The notes beneath the pieces are model-generated. The model made no database searches. It was given only the letters and a program-made list of their open reading frames with translations, and was not told the origin of the DNA. Shown here piece by piece: positions 15,743 to 24,369 of a stretch of 64,000 nucleotides of DNA. Source of the stretch: Bacterioplanoides sp965200585 (lineage in GTDB: Bacteria; Pseudomonadota; Gammaproteobacteria; Pseudomonadales; Oceanobacteraceae); NCBI RefSeq assembly GCF_965200585.1, contig NZ_OZ241361.1; one strand, 5' to 3'. Made by a program: the position numbers and the translations under genes. Within the stretch, counting starts at the first letter, position 1. Each line of letters starts with the position of its first letter.

Positions 15743-18025
15743 ATGCGTTTTATTTCCCACTGGTATCATCAGATTACCCAATCGACACCTTCCTCAAAGC
15801 TGTCTGAAAAGGGGCTGCCTACAACGAGGATGGCTAAGAACCTGCTGCTGATTCCTCTGGCACTGGCCTCAGTATGCGCTCACAGCTCCATTGAAACCAT
15901 TGCTCCGGGAACACCGTTTGCGCCATTAGAGCCAACCCGCACGCACGCCGTTACCAGCCAGCAGATTATGAATAACCTGCTCAGCGGCCACTATGAGCAT
16001 CGCCGCCTGAACGATGATTTATCCTCCAAGGTACTGGATATCCTGCTGGACGACATCGACGGCACCCGCAGTTATTTTCTGGCATCAGATATCCAGGAAT
16101 TTGAAAAATACCGCAGCAAGCTGGACGATGCTCTCGCCCGCGGTGATATGCAACCCGGCTTTCTGATGTTTAACCGCTATGAGCAACGGGTATCCGAGCG
16201 CTTGTCGTTCTTATTAAATGAACTGAACAATAACGCCGCCAATTACACCTTTGACGGCGATGAAACGCTGGAGCTGGATCGTGAAGATGCTTTGTGGGCA
16301 ACCACCAGTCGCGAACTGGACGCCCTGTGGAAGAAGCGCCTGAAAAACTCCATGCTCAACCTGAAACTGGCTGGTAAAGAAAAAGACGACATTATCGAAT
16401 TACTGACCAAGCGCTATCAGAACCAGTTAAACCGGGTGCATCAGACCAAAGCGGAAGACGCCTATCAGACCTTTATGAATGCAGTGACGCGTTCATTTGA
16501 TCCGCATACGCAATATTTCTCCCCACGTAATACCGAAAACTTCAACATCAATATGAGCCTGTCGTTGCAGGGCATTGGTGCGGTTTTACAAACCGAAGAC
16601 GAGCACACCAAAGTGGTACGTTTAGTACCGGCAGGCCCGGCTGATAAGGCTGAGAATCTGGAACCGGCCGATAAAATTATTGGTGTGGGTCAGAATGAAC
16701 AAGGTGACATTGTTGATGTGATTGGCTGGCGCCTGGATGAAGTTGTCGATCTGATTCGTGGCCCTAAAGGCACCACAGTGCGGTTAGAGATTCTGCCTAC
16801 CAGCGGTAACGGCAGTGAAAGCAAAGTGATCTCCATTGTGCGGGATGAAGTAAAGCTGGAAGAGCAATCGGCACAAAGTGAAATCATTAATATCGACAGT
16901 GGTGACCCGAAAAACCCAACCACCCGCAAAATTGGTGTGATTGATATTCCCACCTTCTACATCGACTTCCAAGGGCGAATGGAAAACAAACCGGACTACC
17001 GCTCGACGACCCGCGATGTCGCCAAGCTAATCCAGGACCTGAAGAAGGAAGATGTTGAAGGCCTGGTGATTGACTTGCGCAATAACGGTGGCGGTTCTCT
17101 GGAAGAAGCCATTTCGTTAACGGGTCTGTTTATCCCAACCGGGCCAGTAGTACAGGTACGCAGCATCCGTGGCCGTGTAGAAGTCTTACAAGATCGCGAC
17201 CCTGGCGTGTTATACGATGGCCCGATCACTGTGCTGGTTAATCGTTTAAGTGCCTCGGCCTCAGAGATTTTTGCCGGAGCCATTCAGGATTATGGCCGCG
17301 GTTTAGTGGTTGGTGGCCAGACCTTTGGTAAAGGCACAGTTCAGTCGTTACGTCCGTTGCATCATGGCCAGTTAAAAATCACTCAGGCTAAGTTTTACCG
17401 GGTATCCGGTGACAGCACCCAGCATCAGGGAGTGATTCCCGACATTCTGTTCCCGTCGTTATTTGATAAAGACAAAATTGGTGAGAGCGCACTGGACGAA
17501 GCTCTGCCCTGGGATACCATTCGTCCGGCTGAACACAGCCAGTCTGGCGTATTAACTCAGTTGGTGCCGTCACTTCGAGACAAACACCAGCAACGAATCA
17601 GTGATAACCCGGACTTCCTGTTTATGCGCGAACAAAAAGCGTTAATCACTGAATTACGTGATCAGACTCAGGTTTCTCTGAACGAAAAAACCCGAAAAGA
17701 AGAACGTCAGGCTAACGATGATCGCCGCCTGGCACTGGAAAATAATCGTCGTCAGGCAAAAGGGCTTCCATTATTGGACAGCCTGGACGATGAAGAACAC
17801 AGTGAAGAGCCGGCCAATAAAAAGGAAGAAGCGGCCAGCGAAACGTCGGATGAGGCTAAAACGGCTGAAGCGAATGAGACAGAAGACAAATCAAAAGAAG
17901 AAGAGGATGCGGTACTGGTGGAAGCCGGTGAAATCCTGCTCGACTTTATTGGTATGACCCGCTCTGCAACAGCAGAAGCAACAACTGCAGAAACAACAGC
18001 AGGTGTTATCCAGCCGCTGAATTAA
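15743..18025 (+). CDS. prc: Carboxy-terminal processing (tail-specific) protease Prc
   Basis: Prc is a periplasmic S41 serine protease that trims C-termini (in E. coli FtsI) and degrades ssrA-tagged or misfolded periplasmic proteins. Order of parts: signal peptide (MAKNLLLIPLALASVCAHS), N-terminal helical domain, PDZ domain (IGAVLQTEDEHTKVVRLVPAGPA), S41 core with the catalytic Ser in RLSASASEIFAG and Lys in GQTFGKGTVQS, then a DUF3340-type C-terminal domain. The tail is extended by about 80 residues of E/K/A-rich low complexity, which E. coli Prc lacks. Several starts are possible (TTG 15653, ATG 15677, 15692, 15743, 15830). ATG 15743 has a GAGAAG ribosome site. The signal peptide itself lies near 15830. 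Confidence 0.93.
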   Translation: MRFISHWYHQITQSTPSSKLSEKGLPTTRMAKNLLLIPLALASVCAHSSIETIAPGTPFAPLEPTRTHAVTSQQIMNNLLSGHYEHRRLNDDLSSKVLDILLDDIDGTRSYFLASDIQEFEKYRSKLDDALARGDMQPGFLMFNRYEQRVSERLSFLLNELNNNAANYTFDGDETLELDREDALWATTSRELDALWKKRLKNSMLNLKLAGKEKDDIIELLTKRYQNQLNRVHQTKAEDAYQTFMNAVTRSFDPHTQYFSPRNTENFNINMSLSLQGIGAVLQTEDEHTKVVRLVPAGPADKAENLEPADKIIGVGQNEQGDIVDVIGWRLDEVVDLIRGPKGTTVRLEILPTSGNGSESKVISIVRDEVKLEEQSAQSEIINIDSGDPKNPTTRKIGVIDIPTFYIDFQGRMENKPDYRSTTRDVAKLIQDLKKEDVEGLVIDLRNNGGGSLEEAISLTGLFIPTGPVVQVRSIRGRVEVLQDRDPGVLYDGPITVLVNRLSASASEIFAGAIQDYGRGLVVGGQTFGKGTVQSLRPLHHGQLKITQAKFYRVSGDSTQHQGVIPDILFPSLFDKDKIGESALDEALPWDTIRPAEHSQSGVLTQLVPSLRDKHQQRISDNPDFLFMREQKALITELRDQTQVSLNEKTRKEERQANDDRRLALENNRRQAKGLPLLDSLDDEEHSEEPANKKEEAASETSDEAKTAEANETEDKSKEEEDAVLVEAGEILLDFIGMTRSATAEATTAETTAGVIQPLN

Positions 18026-18071
18026 TGCGGCTGCGCTCTTTGCGAAAAATTGCGGCAAAAGCGCCTGCTAT

Positions 18072-18110
18072 AAAAATGCCCGCTCTGAGAAATCAGCGCG
18101 GGCATTTTTT
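18072..18110. terminator. Bidirectional Rho-independent terminator
   Basis: AAAAATGCCCGC (18072-18083) pairs with GCGGGCATTTTT (18098-18109). It is followed by T on the plus strand and by T on the minus strand (from the A-run at 18072-18076). It can serve both prc and the convergent small gene at 18145-18396. Confidence 0.85.
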
Positions 18111-18144
18111 GTACTCGTTCGGTAGAGAAGAGAGTGGTTTTGGC

Positions 18145-18396
18145 TCAACAGAACAGTACGTCTTCCTGCCATAAGTCCACGCTCTGAACATCGGCTTCAC
18201 GAACATTTAATTCCATCTTCGCCATATCCATCAGTTCACGAAGATCAGCATCGGGCAACGCCCGTAAGTTAAGATGACGGAACACCCGCTGTTCAACCAG
18301 ACTTTTCTCATAACAATGGCGGTGGGCCGGGCCAATTCCGGAAACGGTTATCGGTTCAGCACTTAATACGTCAGACTGGCAATACACACACTTCAT
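18145..18396 (-). CDS. Small Cys/His protein, possible treble-clef zinc motif
   Basis: This 83-residue protein starts MKCVYCQSDVLSAEP, and a second metal-ligand-like pair follows as HRHCYEKSL, giving a C-x2-C...H-x2/3-C pattern over the first 30 residues. That resembles small zinc-binding domains. The C-terminal part is acidic and helical (LPDADLRELMDMAKMEL) and ends in C. I do not recognise a named family. It is convergent with prc, with a shared terminator. The 211 bases upstream hold its promoter region; a TTGTAT..TATACA-like palindrome there (about 18520-18540) is suggestive but not assignable. Confidence 0.6.
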   Translation of the reverse strand: MKCVYCQSDVLSAEPITVSGIGPAHRHCYEKSLVEQRVFRHLNLRALPDADLRELMDMAKMELNVREADVQSVDLWQEDVLFC

Positions 18397-18607
18397 AACA
18401 ACGACTTAATCATAAAAACTACTTAATCGTTCACAAATTCAGCAGAACTCTCATAATCTTGGTGAAGGAGTGTAATCCTAATTGGTAACCAATCGCGTAT
18501 AACCTTTGTTCATGTATTGTAATTAGATGTATACAAGCAACAACCACAATCCGAAAAAGGTTTTTGTTCTGTTTTCATAACCTTTGATGCCATATCGGTC
18601 GTATTAT

Positions 18608-19750
18608 TTAAGAGATAGGCTGGACAACGCTGTCACGATAGCCAGTGATAACCTCAATGGTGCCAGCCCACTCCTGATTTAATGCCGCATCCCCCGAGTC
18701 CATAATCAGAGAGCGGCCATTCAGTTCGGTTAATTTGGTTTTAGTTGAGACCAAACAGATGTTTGCCTTGCCCAGCTGCTTCAGCACCTGAGCGCTGAAC
18801 TGCTGATTACCACGACCAGTGATATGCCCCTGGCCGCCCATAATACTCAATACCGCTTGTCGTATCGGATACTGTTCAAACAGCTGCAGAATTTGCTGCT
18901 CGTTGAGATCATTGGCCAGCAACTCCGGATGACCGTTTTGATCGGAGAAAACCGCATCAACTCCCAACAGAGTGTTGTCTAATCCCAGCTCTTCCATAAT
19001 CGCCTGAGTGGTTTTACCGGACCCTATCAGAAACAGTGTTTGTGGCTGATCTTCCATTTGTTCGCGCATATAGGCAGCAATATCCGCCAGCACTAATTCT
19101 TCCGACTCCACACCGCCCTGCTTCACTGCCTGCACAAAATGGCCAACCTGCGGCACCCGCATCTCACCATAATGACGAGCAATCACTTTATCCTGACGAA
19201 ACGCCTCTTCATCCAGATCGCGGACTTCCGACTCTTTAATATCGACTAAGCCACCCTGCAACAAGGTTTGTAATACTTCGCCGCTGGCTTGTGGCGTGAT
19301 GCCATACACACCAGAGTGGATTTTGACGCCGGCCGGAATTCCCAGTACCGGAATATCACTACGATCCGACTTATCCAGCGCTGCCAGGATATCCCTTGCG
19401 GTACCGTCTCCCCCGGCAAAGACCAAAACATCCAATGGCTGCTCAGCCATAAGAGTAACGGCCTGTTGAGTATCCGCAGCGCTGGTTTGCTCTTTGGTCG
19501 GCATCGGCAGCAACGCATAATCAAAATCCAACTCATCCAGTACCGATTGACCCATATCACCCGGACAGGTAATAAAACGACAACCCTGTTGATGTTCCGT
19601 TAAGCCCTTCAGAGCATCATAAGTGCGTGCCATCGCTTTCTGCTGGGCACCACGACGAAACGCCTCGTCTATCATCTGGTCACTGCCCTTTAAGCCAACA
19701 GCGCCACCAATGCCCGCATAGGGGTTAATGATCAGGCCAAATGTAATCAT
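18608..19750 (-). CDS. ATP-NAD/AcoX kinase-family protein
   Basis: The 380-residue protein begins ITFGLIINPYAGIGGAVGLKGSD and contains the diacylglycerol/NAD-kinase-fold motif LVFAGGDGTARDILAAL (GGDG) with the downstream GIPAGVKIHSGVYG segment. The length and the extra C-terminal domain (GSGKTTQAIMEELG, GRGNQQFSAQVLKQL) match the ATP-NAD/AcoX kinase family rather than the 290-residue housekeeping NadK. Its natural substrate is uncertain. The ATG at 19750 is preferred over the TTG at 19780. Upstream lies the large nested palindrome, so its promoter must be inside or just next to that structure. Confidence 0.85.
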   Translation of the reverse strand: MITFGLIINPYAGIGGAVGLKGSDQMIDEAFRRGAQQKAMARTYDALKGLTEHQQGCRFITCPGDMGQSVLDELDFDYALLPMPTKEQTSAADTQQAVTLMAEQPLDVLVFAGGDGTARDILAALDKSDRSDIPVLGIPAGVKIHSGVYGITPQASGEVLQTLLQGGLVDIKESEVRDLDEEAFRQDKVIARHYGEMRVPQVGHFVQAVKQGGVESEELVLADIAAYMREQMEDQPQTLFLIGSGKTTQAIMEELGLDNTLLGVDAVFSDQNGHPELLANDLNEQQILQLFEQYPIRQAVLSIMGGQGHITGRGNQQFSAQVLKQLGKANICLVSTKTKLTELNGRSLIMDSGDAALNQEWAGTIEVITGYRDSVVQPIS

Positions 19751-19810
19751 CGTTGATTCCGGTGCATTCAAAATGCGCAATTATAACGCTAATACCACGA
19801 CAAAAAACTT

Positions 19811-20074
19811 AGGGCCTTTTAACACTATTTAGATCTTTGCTGCTGGCTGTCAGTTTTTTCATGAGCAAGGCATGAGGAGCGTGGTTTAACGAGTTAAATA
19901 AGCAACGAATAACACAGCTCAGGGAAAACTGACACCAGCCCTTCGGGTTATGACTGAAAATCATTCACTCTATGTTGCTCATCATTCATTTAACTCGTTA
20001 AACATCACTCTTCGCGCCTTGATTGAAAGATTTTCAGTCATAACAGCGTGATCAAAATAGTGTTAAAAGGCCCT
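19811..20074. repeat. 264-bp nested palindromic element with two 98-bp hairpins
   Basis: A perfect 20-bp outer stem (AGGGCCTTTTAACACTATTT at 19811-19830 and its complement at 20055-20074) encloses two hairpins of equal length. Hairpin A spans 19842-19939 with arms GCTGGCTGTCAGTTTT and AAAACTGACACCAGC. Hairpin B spans 19947-20044 with perfect 16-bp arms GTTATGACTGAAAATC and complement. Each carries the near-palindrome TTTAACGAGTTAAA (about 19885-19898 in A, its complement 19989-20002 in B), and the interiors of A and B are diverged inverted copies. There is no coding capacity. It fills the gap between divergent genes. Confidence 0.8.
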
Positions 20075-20150
20075 GCCAAAACAGACACTTGCAATGCCAT
20101 TCGAAAGCCAACATAGTGAATTGAGTTCAAGGACAAACGAGACTCACTTT

Positions 20151-21530
20151 ATGGCCGCAACAAAATCTGCAACCAAGCTGTACGTTCTCGACACCAATGT
20201 GCTGATTCACGACCCTCAGGCATTGCTGAATTTTGAAGAACATCAGGTCGTGATTCCTATGACAGTGCTGGAAGAGCTGGATAAACTCAAAATGGGTAAG
20301 GCTGCCATCGCCACGGATTGCCGTGAAGCCATTCGCCAGATCGACCGCATCATTGGTGATGCCAGCCCAACCGAAATCGCCAAAGGGGTTCCTATTACCC
20401 GCCCAGACGGTGGCACTCAGGGCCACTTCTCTATTTTACTGGATACCTTTTCCGGGCCCAATCGCACTCTGCCATCGGATCTTAACGACAACAAAATCAT
20501 CAACAGCCTGGTGGGCCTGCAGGAAAAATATCCACGTAGGGACGTGGTACTGATTACCAAAGACATCAATATGCGTCTTAAAGCCCGGGGTTGTGGCGTT
20601 GGCGCTCAGGATTATCAGAACGACCAGCTGCTGGATGATGTATCACTGCTGGAAACCGGTTACCACAGCTATATTGATTCGTTCTGGGACAGCCAGAGCG
20701 AGGTGGAAACCTTTCACGATGAAACCGGCACTTACCATCGTATTCCCCTGAACAACCTGCCAGAGGAGTTATACCTCAACCGTTTTATCTTCGATGAAAA
20801 AGGCTTTGTCGCCAAAGTAGTCGCACTCGAAGAGTCCAGCGCGGTATTACAGGATTTACCCGCCGAACAACTGCTGAATCAGAATGCCTGGGGGCTGAAA
20901 CCGCGCGATATTCCACAAGCGTTAGCACTGAATCTGTTGCTCGACCCTAATGTCGACCTGGTTACCCTCACCGGTCAGGCGGGCTCTGGTAAAACCATTC
21001 TGGCGCTGGCCGCAGCGATTGAGATGACCGTCGCCACCAGCCAGTTCCGTCGCATTATTGCCACCCGCAGTACCCGTGGCCTGGATGAAGATATTGGTTA
21101 TCTGCCCGGCACCGAAGCCGAAAAAATGGAGCCCTGGCTGGGAGCCATTACCGATAACTTAGAGGCGCTACACAGTGACGATGAACACTCACCATCAAGC
21201 GTCGACTATATTCTGCAAAAAGTGCCGTTGCAGTTTAAATCACTGAACTACATTCGCGGCCGCAGCTTTCAGCACAGCCTGATTCTGATTGATGAATGCC
21301 AGAACCTGACCCCACACCAGATCAAAACCATTATCACCCGTGCAGGAGCGGGCAGTAAAGTGGTGTGTCTTGGTAATCTGGCTCAGATCGACACGCCTTA
21401 CCTGAATCCAATCAGTTCAGGGCTGACCTACCTGATTGAGCGGTTTAAAAACTTCACTCAGGGCGGCACCGTACATCTGGAGGGCTCCCCCCGTTCAGTG
21501 TTGGCCGAATACGCCGAGAATCACCTTTAA
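20151..21530 (+). CDS. PIN domain-PhoH family ATPase (PhoH2-like)
   Basis: This 459-residue protein fuses an N-terminal PIN ribonuclease domain (LYVLDTNVLIHDPQALLNF; further acidic positions in VLEELDKLK, DCREAIRQID and LITKDINMRLKA) to a C-terminal PhoH P-loop ATPase with Walker A TGQAGSGKTILALA and Walker B LILIDECQNL. Such PIN-PhoH proteins have RNA helicase/RNase activity in mycobacteria (PhoH2). No antitoxin-like small gene lies upstream, unlike in the mycobacterial PhoAT-PhoH2 operon. ATG 20151 is preferred to ATG 20094 because the family N-terminus begins there. Confidence 0.92.
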   Translation: MAATKSATKLYVLDTNVLIHDPQALLNFEEHQVVIPMTVLEELDKLKMGKAAIATDCREAIRQIDRIIGDASPTEIAKGVPITRPDGGTQGHFSILLDTFSGPNRTLPSDLNDNKIINSLVGLQEKYPRRDVVLITKDINMRLKARGCGVGAQDYQNDQLLDDVSLLETGYHSYIDSFWDSQSEVETFHDETGTYHRIPLNNLPEELYLNRFIFDEKGFVAKVVALEESSAVLQDLPAEQLLNQNAWGLKPRDIPQALALNLLLDPNVDLVTLTGQAGSGKTILALAAAIEMTVATSQFRRIIATRSTRGLDEDIGYLPGTEAEKMEPWLGAITDNLEALHSDDEHSPSSVDYILQKVPLQFKSLNYIRGRSFQHSLILIDECQNLTPHQIKTIITRAGAGSKVVCLGNLAQIDTPYLNPISSGLTYLIERFKNFTQGGTVHLEGSPRSVLAEYAENHL

Positions 21531-21550
21531 TCACCAACCTCTTCCTTAAA

Positions 21551-21575
21551 TCAGGCGCTGTTTATTGGCGCCTGA
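21551..21575 (+). terminator. Stem-loop after the PIN-PhoH gene
   Basis: TCAGGCGC (21551-21558) pairs with GCGCCTGA (21568-21575) around a 9-base loop, 20 bases after the stop codon. Only a short T-stretch (CTTTG) follows, so termination would be weak. Confidence 0.55.
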
Positions 21576-21577
21576 CT

Positions 21578-21606
21578 TTGACGATATAAGAATCATGAAC
21601 TATATA
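21578..21606 (+). promoter_or_regulatory. Candidate sigma-70 promoter
   Basis: TTGACG (21578-21583) and TATATA (21601-21606) are separated by 17 bases. They lie directly after the PIN-PhoH stem-loop and about 80 bases before the secreted-protein gene at 21687. The match is good, but the site is predicted only. Confidence 0.45.
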
Positions 21607-21686
21607 ACTATGACTACTTTAAATTCTGCCGCCTGATTGGCCGGAATTTCCACTCACCCACCTCCGGAAAATCCACGGAAGGTTGT

Positions 21687-22097
21687 ATGAAAAAATTGCT
21701 GTTAGCCGCGTTACTGGCCACTTCGGTTGAGGCCATGGCCGAAGAAAAAATCTACGAACTGGAATTTGAAACGGATTCCAACTGGACCAGTCTGGAAATC
21801 CGTGATGATGCGGTGTTTGTCAATGCACCTGCCGGACAAAGTATGAACGTGACCGCCAAAGATGGCTTACGCTCGCACACTATTTCACCGAAGAAAATTC
21901 ATTTACGCTCCCGTACCCGCGGCCTGGTGAATATGAATTTATTCGTGAAATCGAAGAATAACGTACTGGGTCTGATTATCTGTAAAGGCTCTCCCAGCAG
22001 TTATACCTGGATCAAGTCCGAACAGTCGAAACAGAAAAATGACCTGAAGAAAAAAGATCATTGCGAACAAGCGGCTCTGGTTCTGAATCTGTTCTGA
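21687..22097 (+). CDS. Hypothetical secreted protein
   Basis: This 136-residue protein has a clear signal peptide (KKLLLAALLATSVEAMAEE, cleavage after AMA). The mature part is beta-rich at first (IYELEFETDSNWTSLEIRD, NVTAKDGLRSHTIS) and ends with a lysine-rich segment (KSEQSKQKNDLKKKDHC). It has two Cys (IICKG and DHCEQ) that could form a disulfide. I do not recognise the family. A good ribosome site (GGAAGG) precedes the ATG, and a promoter candidate and a terminator frame it as a single-gene transcript. Confidence 0.7.
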   Translation: MKKLLLAALLATSVEAMAEEKIYELEFETDSNWTSLEIRDDAVFVNAPAGQSMNVTAKDGLRSHTISPKKIHLRSRTRGLVNMNLFVKSKNNVLGLIICKGSPSSYTWIKSEQSKQKNDLKKKDHCEQAALVLNLF

Positions 22098-22117
22098 TTT
22101 ATCTGAGAACATAAAAG

Positions 22118-22142
22118 AAGCCGGTATTAAGCCGGCTTTTTT
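22118..22142 (+). terminator. Rho-independent terminator
   Basis: AAGCCGG (22118-22124) pairs with CCGGCTT (22132-22138) around a 7-base loop and is followed by TTTT. It ends the secreted-protein gene and may also serve the convergent beta-propeller gene. Confidence 0.8.
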
Positions 22143-22156
22143 CATTTATCCATCAG

Positions 22157-23170
22157 TTACCAGTTAACAAACTTCATGCCTTCACAAAACGGTCGCCCTT
22201 GATGAATTTGTGTAATCTGGCCGTCACGCATTGAGCGGCGAAAAATCCGGCAATCTTCACTGGTGCTGTAATACAGAAAGCCTGTTTCCGGACTTACCGA
22301 CAACCCCACCGGGTCTTTTAACAGCCCAGGAACAATCACTTCATATCCGGCCTCAAGATTATTCAGATCTATCCTTCCAATAAATCCGGCTGGCAATGTT
22401 TCGCCAATAAATTCGTTGCCTTCACCACGATCAGTAAAATACAAATGCCGGTTGATGTGATCAATATCGATTTCCAGCAACATACCTTGCTGATAAGTCA
22501 CAATCTGGCTAGCTTGTTCAGCCACATTGGCAGGAGTGATTATACGCTCTGCATTAACCGAAGCGCGCCATATGGTATTGGTAAACCGATCAGTCCAGTA
22601 GAACTGCTCGTGGGACTCATCAACCGCCACGCCAACAAACTGGTGTTGATTTTCAGGAAGACTGGTGAAATCGACTAACACTTTAAGCTCAGAGGCTTTT
22701 TTAATACCTGCCATCGGAACACGGTAGATACGCCGCCCTTCTCTGTCAGCAAAATAAACTTGCTGATTCACTTTATCCAATGCCAGCTGCTTGGGAGTCC
22801 GTATTCCCAGCCCATCGGGCACGATATAGGTGAGATTGGTCAATTCCCCCTTATGGATGTCGGCACTCATCAGATTACCGTTATCGTCATCCATCAACCT
22901 CATATTGGTGAAATAAATTCGCTTATTTTCTTTATCAATTGCAACAGCATCAGGACTGAATGGATTAAACAGAATTTTTTTGGCCGGGGCACTGCCATCC
23001 GCAGCACCGGCATAAAGCCCCCCTATAACCGGAGAGGCATTGACCCAGTATAAAACCGGGCCGGAGTGATCAAACTGACCAAAAGCAAACGCACCTTTTG
23101 CCATCATACCTGCCAGAACAGCAGCAATAACAGCGATTACAAACAACAGGGCATACACGAGTTTTTTCAT
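22157..23170 (-). CDS. Membrane-anchored beta-propeller protein with YWTD-like repeats
   Basis: The 337-residue protein has an N-terminal signal or anchor (LVYALLFVIAVIAAVLAGMMAKG) followed by about five to six propeller blades of the LDL-receptor class-B/NHL type. Each has a strand like RIYFTN, QVYFAD, QFYWTD, HLYFTD or FLYYST followed by a basic x-I-x-R segment (GRRIYRVPMAG, TNTIWRASVNA, DCRIFRRSMRDG). Conserved acidic residues precede the repeats. The protein is probably periplasmic. Ligand or lactonase activity (SMP-30-like) is possible, but no catalytic set is evident. It lies 36 bases downstream of the desaturase gene stop, in the same direction, so it may be the third gene of that operon. 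Confidence 0.75.
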   Translation of the reverse strand: MKKLVYALLFVIAVIAAVLAGMMAKGAFAFGQFDHSGPVLYWVNASPVIGGLYAGAADGSAPAKKILFNPFSPDAVAIDKENKRIYFTNMRLMDDDNGNLMSADIHKGELTNLTYIVPDGLGIRTPKQLALDKVNQQVYFADREGRRIYRVPMAGIKKASELKVLVDFTSLPENQHQFVGVAVDESHEQFYWTDRFTNTIWRASVNAERIITPANVAEQASQIVTYQQGMLLEIDIDHINRHLYFTDRGEGNEFIGETLPAGFIGRIDLNNLEAGYEVIVPGLLKDPVGLSVSPETGFLYYSTSEDCRIFRRSMRDGQITQIHQGRPFCEGMKFVNW

Positions 23171-23206
23171 TCAGACTCACCTTGAATAAGCTGAGCTGAA
23201 CGTTAT

Positions 23207-24352
23207 TCAGCTCGCCGATAGAGTGCCGCTCGACTGCTGTTTTTTACCCGGCAGTGAGTAACGCAACACTCGCTTCACAACTGTCAGGTATTGATACCCA
23301 AATGATCCGGTATTGTAAGGTATGTGGTATTTATCACACACCTGCTGCACCCGCTCCGCCATCCATACATAATGGCGCGCCGGAACATCCGGGAACAAAT
23401 GATGTTCAATCTGACAGCTCAGGTGACCGCTGAGAATATGAAACCAACGTGCACCTTCCAAATTGGACGATCCCAGAATCTGACGATAATACCATTGGCC
23501 GCGGGTTTCATTTTTACAGTCATTTTCGTCAAAGGTGTGAACCTCTTCGGTAAAATGACCACAGAAAATAATGGTGGATGTCCATAAATTACGTACCAGA
23601 TTAGCAATCACATTGCCCAGCAAAACCCAGCCTGCGGTCGCTAAACCAAATGGCAGCAGTAATAGCGGGAAGAAAACATAATCTTTAAACACCTGCTTAT
23701 TAATTTTACTGAAAAAATCTTTTTTCAGTTGTTCCCGGCTAATCGGCAAATGGCTTTCGCTTCTGCGTTTACCAAAGAAAATACGCTCAGCCGCCAGCTC
23801 GTGGTAGGCCACCCCCCACTGAAACAATAAACTCAGGTTCAGATAGGTAAAAAACTGATACAGGTTTTTTGGACGCCATGGAATATCATCACTCAAGCGT
23901 AACAGGCCATAACCAAAATCACGGTCTTTACCAATGATATTGGTATAAGTGTGGTGCTCATGGTTGTGGTAACGCTTCCAGGAATCACTGTCGGCAGCAA
24001 TGTCCCAGTTAAAGTGACGGGAATTAATATGCGGGTCATTCATCCAGTCGTATTGGCCATGCATCACGTTGTGGCCAATTTCCATATTATCGAAGATTTT
24101 CGCCAACGATAATAACGCGACACCTATCCCCCAGAATAACCACCACAAGCTGTTAAACGGAGGAATAAACCCCAATACCATCAGGATGCGACCACCTATT
24201 TCGCAGCCACGCTGTAAACGAATCATATTACGGATGTAATCGGCATCCTGCTGTCCACGGCGGGCCAGGGCTTCATCACGAATGGCATCCAATTCTTGCT
24301 GAAACGCCAGTAGCGTCGCCTCATCCGGGCGCTGTTCAAACGAAGTTGTCAT
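23207..24352 (-). CDS. Membrane fatty-acid desaturase (acyl-CoA desaturase, DesB-like)
   Basis: The 381-residue integral-membrane di-iron desaturase has the three histidine boxes GHNVMHGQ, HNHEHH and QIEHHLFP. The Q-x-x-HH form of the third box is typical of front-end/acyl-lipid-type desaturases. Hydrophobic pairs around residues 60-95 and 215-260 fit four membrane spans. It starts 17 bases after the ferredoxin reductase gene ends, on the same strand. This matches the oxidoreductase-desaturase pair of Pseudomonas (PA4888/PA4889-like), in which the reductase supplies electrons. No DesT-like repressor gene is adjacent here. ATG 24352 has a GGAA ribosome site. Confidence 0.9.
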   Translation of the reverse strand: MTTSFEQRPDEATLLAFQQELDAIRDEALARRGQQDADYIRNMIRLQRGCEIGGRILMVLGFIPPFNSLWWLFWGIGVALLSLAKIFDNMEIGHNVMHGQYDWMNDPHINSRHFNWDIAADSDSWKRYHNHEHHTYTNIIGKDRDFGYGLLRLSDDIPWRPKNLYQFFTYLNLSLLFQWGVAYHELAAERIFFGKRRSESHLPISREQLKKDFFSKINKQVFKDYVFFPLLLLPFGLATAGWVLLGNVIANLVRNLWTSTIIFCGHFTEEVHTFDENDCKNETRGQWYYRQILGSSNLEGARWFHILSGHLSCQIEHHLFPDVPARHYVWMAERVQQVCDKYHIPYNTGSFGYQYLTVVKRVLRYSLPGKKQQSSGTLSAS

Positions 24353-24369
24353 AGTGAGAATTCCAGAAA

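Noticed and set aside
20094..20150. Upstream ATG for the PIN-PhoH protein
   Set aside because: The 19 additional residues have no family match, and the frame starts next to the palindrome edge without a ribosome site.
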